From: an uncultured Clostridia bacterium
GTDB lineage: Bacteria; Bacillota; Clostridia; Christensenellales; UBA3700
Direction of reading: 5' to 3'
DNA length: 35,278 bases
Assembly (NCBI GenBank): GCA_947174325.1
Contig: CAMWIL010000007.1
Location: 1-35,278 of the forward strand
Of the stretch, positions 19,401 to 28,100 are shown in pieces. A program made the position numbers and the translations under genes. Under the pieces are notes generated by a model. That model was given only the letters and a program-made list of their open reading frames with translations. It searched no databases and had not been told where the DNA came from. Position 1 is the stretch's first letter. Each line of letters starts with the position of its first letter.

Positions 19401-22135
19401 GACAAAGATAAAGTAGGTTCTGCCAACATATAGTCTACGTTCGCCTGCAATTCAACCGGTTGAACGTTGCCCATATTGTCGGTATAGTTGATAGTATAAG
19501 TTTGGTTCTTAGTAAGAATTACCTCTACGTCATAACTGCCGTCTTCTTGCAAGATGTTTTTGATCTGCGGATTGGACTGACTGCTCGGAGCGAATTTTAT
19601 ACCGCTCTTCGTATCGGTAATATTGTATCTTACTACTATTCTGTCTTTACGCCAAGTAGATAGTTCGCTCTCTGAAATCGGAGTGTCGTGTCCTTGCGAA
19701 TCTCTTACAAAATAAGATATATCGCTGATTTCCGGCTTTTCGTTATCTATCTTGACAAGTTTATCCTCCGAAGACTTCGTTCTTGCAACGATGATATCGT
19801 TATCGCCGTCTTTAACGTAAGCTATAAAGGAATACGCCATACCGTTCTTACCGGTAGATTCTTCTATTCTGATAGTCGCTCTATTGCCGATTTTGCTGAA
19901 CTTATCCGCGCTGTCCATAACTATCGAACCGTTGCGGACGTATCTTACGGACTCAAAGTCGTTTTCGCTGCCCATGAGCAGTTCAAAGTCCGCATAATTG
20001 CTCCAAGTCTCGGATACTAACGTACCGCTGCCGTATTCAAGCACGCCTTCGGTTATTCTGAAAGTATATCTTGTAGGCGACCAAGCCGCAATTCTTTGAT
20101 TATCACTATAATAGCCCAAGTCGATATAAGTATTTTCTTCAGCCTGAACGGTCATCGTATACGTTCCCGGCAAAGCCGTACCCGACATATCCGAGCTTGT
20201 AGCTATGCCATTTCTCAAAATTTGCCATTCGTTGTCTTTATATTCTTCCAAGGTTATGCCCGACGCGGCAATGACTCTCGGTCTGTTGAGCGTAGCGTTC
20301 TTACCTTGATACTCTCTCGTCAATCTTTCGCCGTTTGTGTTTTCAAGAGATATCGTTGTCATCGAGCCGAACGAATACTCATAGTTGCCTGTCGTACTTG
20401 AAGTGATCAACTTGCTCTCGGCATAAGTCGGCATAGATCTCATCAGACTAATACGCTCTGTGCTTCCCAAAGTCGCCAACCAAATGATATTTCCGCGTTC
20501 TCCGTTGGAAAGCGTATATTGTTTTCCATCGGTATTACCAATATCGTCTGCCAACAACTTCTCGTCGTCCATAGCAGAACCGTTGGCAAAAGCGTGAATT
20601 CTCAAATCGTAACGATTGGAAGACTCGTTGTTGAGTCTTACGACAACTTCTCCGCCTTCAGTCTTCGGATAAATTCCTACCCAAGACAATAATACGTTGG
20701 AACGGAAAGAGTCAAGAGAGCAATTAGCCTCGTTGGTCGTGTCTACGTGGTTGCTTGCTCTGAAATCAATCAGATCGTAAAGCACCGCGCAACTTCCTAT
20801 ATTTTCGCCTACCGAACCGAACAACTGTCCGTAGGACGTATTATTGGCGTTTTCATAATTGTTTTGAGACATACCCGTCCAGCTTGAAACGATACCATTA
20901 ACCTGTCCTTGATTGACGATATGCTTCGTTCCGCTTTCTTTACCGCCGTCCTGCACGCCGTCGACAGCCGCAGCAATATTAAGACAAGCGCCTATCGCTC
21001 CGCCCGAATATGCGCGGTAATAGCTGTTTTTACCCTTAGCTTTATTTGCTATCGCCTTGACTATTCCACTTCCTGTAACAGCGCTGTATTGTACGATAGC
21101 GTTTTTCATAACGTCGCCTTCCATAGCGCCTTGATCTATTTTTCCGATAAGACCGCCGGCAATAGCAAGAGAAGCCATATTGTCAGTCAATACCCAAGTT
21201 CCGTCTGCCGAACCTGCAACGCCGCAATATACGCCGGCATTTTCGGCAATGTCAATTTGGGAGTTTAGCATCGAACTTCCTCTGCCCAATCTTCCGACCA
21301 AACCTCCTACAAAAGCCATATTGTAGATCAAATCGTTAGAACCTTTCTCGGATAGTTTGTTGAGTACCTTAAAATTATTGTTGAGATTAAGACGAACGTT
21401 GTCGATCACACCGCCGTCGCCGTTCATGCCGGCAACCACTCCGGCTACCGTATTGTTGTTGCTTCCTGCCGGGGAATAGATACAGTCAGTGTCGGTTTCC
21501 ATGCTTTTATTGCCTTGCCAACCGCCACTCCAATAAATACCCGTCGTTGCCGTAATTGCTCCGTGACTGGATCTGTATTCGATCGTAAAGTTTTCTACCG
21601 TGCCTTTATTGATAGCCATAAGCATTCCGGTATATCTATACGACGTAGCGCCAAAGGTGAAGTAAGTATCGTTGGTATCAGTGTAATACTCGTATTGTCC
21701 CGTTCCTGCCCAAATATTGACAGTATATCCGTTGCCGTCAAGGAACTTCGTAAATATCGCGCTTGAACTTACTTTATCAGTAATGAAATCGTATCCTGAT
21801 CCCGCGCCGGTACCGTTTGCGTAAGCGATGCCTACGTCATTAGCAAGATACGCGTGAGTATAGTTGCTTTCACCGTTGATGAAATTGTAAAGTTGCTCGC
21901 CTGTCGTGATCTTCAAGATCTTACTGCTATCAACATTCAAATAGGCAACTTCCTGCTCGTCAGTCCTATGTCCGCCTTCGACGTCCGTCAACTGTCCGTG
22001 AGTGCCCGCATAAGTTGCGGAAAATACGTTACCCGCAGCTTTGGCCGTCATAGGCTTGTTTAAGAAACTCGCCAATGCTATCGCAAGTACTGCGACAAGC
22101 AGTATTGCGATGATTGACGTTACGGTTTTTTTCAT
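16421..22135 (-). CDS. giant surface protein: beta-helix-like N-terminus, YDG/MBG-like Ig domains, C-terminal TM anchor
   Basis: Signal peptide MKKTVTSIIAILLVAVLAIALASFLNKPMTAKAAG; C-terminal domains GVDGTYDGSDFVTKLD... and VAAVYDGTQHRVTFNG...INAGNYNGRV; TM GIVAVSVTAAVMIAAIVTSVVIVNKRKKEDE. ORF track start is 22150; MKKT start at 22135 possible. Confidence 0.85.
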   Translation of the reverse strand: MKKTVTSIIAILLVAVLAIALASFLNKPMTAKAAGNVFSATYAGTHGQLTDVEGGHRTDEQEVAYLNVDSSKILKITTGEQLYNFINGESNYTHAYLANDVGIAYANGTGAGSGYDFITDKVSSSAIFTKFLDGNGYTVNIWAGTGQYEYYTDTNDTYFTFGATSYRYTGMLMAINKGTVENFTIEYRSSHGAITATTGIYWSGGWQGNKSMETDTDCIYSPAGSNNNTVAGVVAGMNGDGGVIDNVRLNLNNNFKVLNKLSEKGSNDLIYNMAFVGGLVGRLGRGSSMLNSQIDIAENAGVYCGVAGSADGTWVLTDNMASLAIAGGLIGKIDQGAMEGDVMKNAIVQYSAVTGSGIVKAIANKAKGKNSYYRAYSGGAIGACLNIAAAVDGVQDGGKESGTKHIVNQGQVNGIVSSWTGMSQNNYENANNTSYGQLFGSVGENIGSCAVLYDLIDFRASNHVDTTNEANCSLDSFRSNVLLSWVGIYPKTEGGEVVVRLNNESSNRYDLRIHAFANGSAMDDEKLLADDIGNTDGKQYTLSNGERGNIIWLATLGSTERISLMRSMPTYAESKLITSSTTGNYEYSFGSMTTISLENTNGERLTREYQGKNATLNRPRVIAASGITLEEYKDNEWQILRNGIATSSDMSGTALPGTYTMTVQAEENTYIDLGYYSDNQRIAAWSPTRYTFRITEGVLEYGSGTLVSETWSNYADFELLMGSENDFESVRYVRNGSIVMDSADKFSKIGNRATIRIEESTGKNGMAYSFIAYVKDGDNDIIVARTKSSEDKLVKIDNEKPEISDISYFVRDSQGHDTPISESELSTWRKDRIVVRYNITDTKSGIKFAPSSQSNPQIKNILQEDGSYDVEVILTKNQTYTINYTDNMGNVQPVELQANVDYMLAEPTLSLSKLTYLTSDYGYSTQGATIRFNPTVGCSDWQLQYSWQKNPDGSDKWEDAMAQDVNGMNTDSPYIINSMGEKSFLVNWNMGDPVRSISAPFKMRMVNVQGLYQDVYFSRSGIVTDNGLVGSFIINYKVASLYIDYSLKSVYVSGGNYDGRSIADIIANENVTDLEKFFNKVYDGNDSYVGASTFYINVDFGAEQRENIMQYANEKGIGVLYTPAYIAYPEDISIRIKVELKYESSNAADSVKLYATFAADEAITERYNLYFADNSKIDFENAYTIVGDNVTSSVCAIPMNTKINKYVYQIQLEYVMGLSNVYKYGETIPETIDVNVGIKDEPVTVKLDCLAKTIQPVSETGYWCNGEVISDLGGNMELSVKGKLIYIEALPVSVDIKMDGSYNIPTSVNAGASHVFTATYVDINGNTQNADVELSMGDETVTNSAIYKTGEYTIVVSISDKNYSVKDTYIENGKIVDDPTYKFYFYIRQGKLPLAMGINVVEYNAGRGIDYDPGIPSNLNESLFSKADLQYTYYPYFAGSEYDTNTRTIKGDYDRLNPIDGVPNRIGLYHVEVSYAGNSAFFKETYSGDLVIIKATTEFVFKNSVVYAYDVDDNKNPIHRAFNFVDAQAYVRAVNGSAEEIWSYAMIDSSKITIEYLNSNKGAWEPIGDSGYGAGWYTEVGEYTYRIKYAGDDNYEECTANVIMTITKAVFKGISFEGVDGTYDGSDFVTKLDPKVPYAEAKVEFRYNGQDYKNLSDIKITNAGTHRIYMTVTQEGFQDYQVTATVTIANAKIVGVTAVPVAAVYDGTQHRVTFNGLDIIGGNYYYDGKPVTITSLTTSEVGNLYAINAGNYNGRVRLTVANHDTLELDTFIQIDKAEIVVSEAGIDLPTRIPSGLPVEGNYGYYTADGENTACFLVYKDANGNVVEPNSDGVLPDGEYTVELNVGDNHFINKHWNLIVGEINKSELSTMGIVAVSVTAAVMIAAIVTSVVIVNKRKKEDEVIA

Positions 22136-22173
22136 TATCTTTCCATTCATAATTTCTCTTTATCCCCCTACAA

Positions 22174-25100
22174 TTAAGCCGTTTGCGAATTACTTAATAC
22201 TACTACCGCTTTAATGGTAATGCGTTGAGCGATGTCTCCGCTACAAACCGTTAACGTAACGTCAGTACCGATAGTTGCAAGATCTTCGTCCGATACCGGA
22301 GCGCCGTTTCTGTCTCTGTAATAATAAGCCTTGCCGTCAACTTCAAATCTCTCAACGCTTTGTACGTCGTAATAATTCATGTTGACTCCCAACAGATCTA
22401 TGGTACATTCGTAAGTGCCGTAAGTGCCGTCCGTGAACGCTACGTAAAGATTACGCGTCATAGACGTTGTCAACAACTCCTCCTCGCTAAGGTTGGATCC
22501 GCCTTGCATTATCTGGACATAATATCCTTCGGTACCTACGTAATCAACTTTCTTAGCTACGACGTTTACGTTGACTCTAAACGTTCTGTCGTATTTGCTG
22601 TCCAACGCTTTTGAAATCATCTTGACGGTGTAAACGTCGCTTATCGCGTAGTTGATTTCCGTCAGATCCCAATCAACGTTGACGTTGAAGTATTCTTTTA
22701 TCACAGCAGATGTAACCACTATGCCCGATCCTTCTCTTGCGAAGAAATCTTCGATCATATCAAAGTATCTCGTCGTATAAGTCGATTCTTGCGAATTCTT
22801 CGTATAGACTACTTCGTACTGAACGTAAGTATCAAATTCTTCGGATACGTTGCCCGAAACAGTCTTCAAACCGTTTGCCTTGATATTTTCAAGATCGCTG
22901 AAATCTATATCTCCGACAACTTTATAGACGTAACCCGTAGTCGCAAAGTTGGAATATACTCTGCTTCCGTTTTCGTCGATCGTGTACTTGTACGGATCGA
23001 TATCCATACTCTCTACTGCAACTTTGAGATTCGTACGGTCGATGATCTCTACATTGATAGGATACTTATATTCTTCAGAAATAACAACGTATGCCGTCAA
23101 ATCTTTTCTGCCGTCCATCGTGATGAGCGATCTGTCGAACTCCCAATTAACTTCAAGTTCGGACTCTTTCTTGCTCATATATACCATCGTTACGGTAGAC
23201 GGGAACGGATCCATTCCGTAATAGAGCACTTGTATCGGATCGATGTAGAAAGTAGTTTCTCCGTTATGCTTAACGCTGTATTCGCTGCCCGCTACGTCGA
23301 TACCGTCAGGTACGAGGTTTTCGACTCTAACGTTGACGTAAACCATCTGTTCGAGATCGCCGACAATTTTGCTTGCAAGGTCGCCGGTAACGTCATAACC
23401 TATCTTGACTTGCAACTGACCGAATTTGCTTGAATAGTCTATGATATTGAAATTCTCAAGTCCTATCCATTGTATCGGCATCTTGAATACGCTTCCGTTT
23501 GTAAATACTACCCATGCTTCTTGCGGATAGATCTGTTGATCAGTATCTCCGTGCTCTTTTCTGAGCAAATATTCAAACGGATCTATGAAGTACGTCGACT
23601 GCGTGAGCGCTTCGTCAAAGTATACCGCCTGAACTTCGTTTCTCATGACTACGACTTCTGTGTCGAACGTCCAAGTGAAGTTGCCGCTGTACTTGCTGTT
23701 GTCCAAAGATACGCTAACCGGCGTACTTTGAGCATTGTTGTTGTTCCAACCAAAATCGATGTTTTTGTACTGATCTTCGTTCCAAGAGATGTACACTTCT
23801 TCTGCAATACCGTCGTTATTGTCGATGATATTTTCAGAAGGATCTATAGGAGACGCATACACGTCGTTATAGTTAGCCAATGCAGTAGTTGGGAACGGAT
23901 TGTATTGCTCGTCGCCCGTGATCAAATACATATAGTACTGATACGGATCTATTCTGAGCGTATTTTCAAGTCCGTTTATCGTCAACTTGCTGACTTTCTT
24001 TGTCTTGATCCAAACCATAAGGCTTACGTTCTGCAACGTGTTGTTATCTGCATTACCAATGGTAGTGGTTATGATAAACGCCGTACCGTCAACGTTTCTC
24101 GATAAGCCGTCTTCGTCGACAACTCTGTCATAGAAACCGCTGTTTTCCGCCGCGCTTACGTCCCAATCTCCGTTGATATCGAGACCTACCGCCATTCCAT
24201 CCTTATACTTGAAATAGAATACGTCGGAAATATAATCTCTTATGCTCGATTCTTTCGTAAGCTCGTATTCATACAGATCAATGATCAATCTCGGGATCTG
24301 TCCGTCCTTCGCGCTGATCGCCTCTCCGTCAATGATAGCCTGATCGATAGTTGAATCAATAAAGTTGATAGTTACGGGCATATCCGCTTGATCTTCTCTT
24401 GGGAAGTGTACCCAAGCGTTGACTTGATTGTCTTCTTTGAACGTTTTGGGAACTGCCGCGCCCGTTTTATCTTCGTTGAGGAAATCCAACCTCTCCGTGC
24501 TTATCTTTCTGGTAGAGCCGTCTTTCATTCTTACCGTGATAAAGTCAGGCCATACGTCGTAAGCGTGCAATGAGAAAGATTCTACTCTCTCTATTCCGCC
24601 GCCGTCGCCGAGAGCGTTGATAGTGATCTCCATAGTTCTCGTTATTGTGCCGAACGTCGCTCTAGCTTCGATCACGTAAATGCCTTTGTTTTTCAAAATA
24701 GCAAGAGAATCCTGAGTCACCAAAGTATCGGGATTACCCGCGCTGTTGACAGAATAATCAATCCAAGCGCTGTTTTCGTCATATCTATGTCTCTTCAGAT
24801 AGAACGAAACGCTCTTCTTGATGATCGCGCCGCTTGCGCCATCTTGATAACTAGCATCCTTATCTTTGAAATGCTTATTGTATATCTCCTCCGCGCCGTC
24901 GTCATCATTGGTGTAGGTATATGGAGCGTAATCGATACGCGACGGAATATCCGACCACGTTACGCTTCCTTGCGCGTCATTACCTGTCACGCCCGGTATT
25001 GCATTGGACGGATCGCCGACAGCCTTGAACATATTGTATATCCAAATTTGAGTAAAGTAGCCGTTTGTTCTTGCGCTGCTTGCGCCGTATGCCAAATTTC

Positions 25101-28100
25101 CGTCATAATCATAGATTTCGTCATTATGATCATCGCCTATGACGTATATGTTGGCAAGCGTAGCGTCTACGACGTTGACTCCCACGTGGAATTCATTAAA
25201 TACCGCAAACGGAATCAATGGACGAATGAGTCTGCTAACTTGAGTATATACGTTATTAAGCAAAGTATCTGTAATAAAGATGCTAACTCCGCCGTAACCC
25301 ACTGCTTTTACAACGTCTTGAAGCAACGGAGAGAGTTGCGATCTCAACGAACCCCAGAATGAATCCGTATTGTTGTCAGATCCGGGGATCATTCTCGTCC
25401 AAGCTACGTTGGAGAGATAGTCTTGAGAGAACATATCGGGAGCCAACGCTTTGAGGTTGAGCAACGATTCTTTACCTGTGCCCTTAGAGAATATTGCTCC
25501 GAGCACTGTGTCGATCAAATTATTGATCGTGTATGGATCGAACTCGACGTCGACATTGAAGTTGCCGTTTGATCTAAGGCTTACTTCGATACCTCTGCTG
25601 AGAAGTTTGACAACGTCTAAGTCTTTAAGCAATTCCTTAAATTTATCGCCGATAGACGGTTCGTTATTGCCGTCTTCGCCGTCAGCCGTAGCAAGAGCCT
25701 GCGTATCCGTCTGAGAACTCATATTATCAAACATATCATCCAACTGCGTGAAGAGTCCGTCAAACAAATCGCCCAAAGTACCCAACAGATCCAAATCTAT
25801 GGCCATATCTTTGACAACAGTACCAAAATCTATAAAGAATTCGACAACGTTCTTTGCCAAAGTCAGTTTTATTTGACCTGCGTCATAGTCAAGTACAACG
25901 TACGCTATCGCCTTGGAAGAACCGTTGGCGGTGTTGTCGTTGAAGAGCGTTTTGTCTATTTGGTATACGCCTACTACGATATTTCCTCTAGGTATACGAG
26001 GCTCGCCGTCCGCGCCTACCATTCTATCGTCGTTACCTGCTCTCCAGATTCTTATTCTTGTATAACCTGCGCTGCCGAGAGCTGAATTTGCGTCGCTTGT
26101 GTTGTTGGCAAGGTCAATAGTAAGACCGATATCCAAATTATCAAGCATTGTTTTTGCAAGAGTTCTGCCGCTCGTAGCGTCCCAATCCGCAATATTTTCA
26201 TAGTCTACGCGGATATCTACTTCTCCGCCGACGTTGAGTTCCAACTTAGCTTTGACTTCTATATCCTGCACGCCTACGTCGATACCAAATTCGTTGCCGA
26301 ACAAATCGAGTTTGCCGTCAAGCGTAAAGTCGATACCCAAGTTGATACCCAAAAGTTCGTTGAGCAACGTATTGATAAGCGTAGAAGTAAAGTTGAGCGC
26401 GATAGACGTATCTTCAAGACTTACGGCGCTGAGCAAGTATTTTACCAGATCCATAACTTGGAGATTTTCGCCGATAGTCGGAATATTATCGTCTGTCGCA
26501 ATGTCTCCTTCCGTCGAACCTGCGCCCGGCAAAGTCGGAAGACCCGCCTGCTCCAACAAATCGCCTATGATCTCGTTCAGATCAAAGCCTTGGATCTGTT
26601 TAACGTATCCGTCGATCATTCCGAATACCTTGGAAATGATATTGGAGTTGACGAGTTCCGCGCTGAACAAGCCTAGACCTTCAAGATTAATGATAAGGCT
26701 GTTACGGTAGATGTATACGCCGAGTACTACCTTACCTCTGTATTGCATCTCCAACTTGATCGCGCTACGTACAGAATTCGTAAGATCGATATCCCATTGC
26801 AAAAGCAACTTAACGTCTGTTTCCCATTCGTCAAGGTTGAGTGTGATAGGAACTTCCAATCTCTTGCCTACGCTTGCGAGAATGGTGTTGATCATTCTTT
26901 GCAGATCCATCTTGTTGTCTTTTGTCAACAACGTGAGAGTGAGATCAAGACTTCCCGTACCTACGGTATCCATGATCGCTTGGATCAAATCCGACTTATA
27001 CTGTTCGAATTCCAACGCCTTAGCGGCAAAATTGAACTTTTTATCGTCAGGAATCTTGCCCACAACTATTGGATAATCCGCAGTACCTGCTTCAAACAAC
27101 AACTTGAAGCCGGTATCGACACCATTAGCATTTATATAATTGTATTTCTTATACGCGTACGCTTTATTATCTTTATCAGTATTTTGATATACGATCTTCT
27201 TTCCGTTCTCATCGTGAGTAGGAAGTTGTTCGCCTTTTTCGTCATAGTAGAACACGCAAATGCTGTCCTTTTTTATGCCGTTTTCTTCTTGATAGTCGAT
27301 CATTACAGGGATCAAATTGCCGGTAAATTCAAACTTGAAGCCGTCTTTTCTGCCCATAGAAGTCTCCAAGTTTATTTCCATAAGACCGAGAGCTTCCGCA
27401 AGCGTTCCATCTATAATGTCAGGATCGATCATATTGATAACCGCCAAAATCGACGCCATAGAGATCATAGGCGTGATCGCCTCGGAATTCACTCCAAGAA
27501 TGATTGCCGCAAGCTCCTCGTTCAAAGTCGCCTGTCCGGCATTGCCGTTTGCCATAGCCATTGCGCCATCAGTAGACGGAGCGGACGACAAGCCGATAAG
27601 ACTTCCCAAATCAAAATTGAATATGAGATCTCCGCCCTCAATCTTCATAGAGGTGAGCAATTGAGCTATCATATCGTCGATAAGCGAGAATATCACTTGA
27701 GAGAAACGCAAATCGAATTTGAGTTTCGGCAACGTAATATTAGCTATCTTAAAATTAGATAAATCTATATAAACACTATTTCTATATCCGTATATACCTA
27801 ATAATACAGTATCCTTAGCAAACTTAACGCCTTCGTCGCCTTCTCCGACTCTAATATCGTTCTCTGCTTTAAGTTCGAATAAGAACGTACTTTCGCTCGG
27901 ATTTGCTCTATCAAGAGCAATTTGGATATTGAGGGACGCATCCAATACGAATTGATCGGTAAATTCCCAAATAATATCCGTGTCTGCGATTTGCGGCAAA
28001 CCGAAGCTTGCGATGAACGGAGCAAGATTGTATCTTCCTTCGTTGAACGTCATACTAAAGTGCGTTCTGATAATAATTCCCGACAGCAACGTATCAATAA

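Noticed and set aside
10560-22135. LPXTG sortase anchoring of the giant proteins
   Set aside because: No LPXTG-like motif before the C-terminal TM segments; anchoring appears to be by TM helix with a basic tail.
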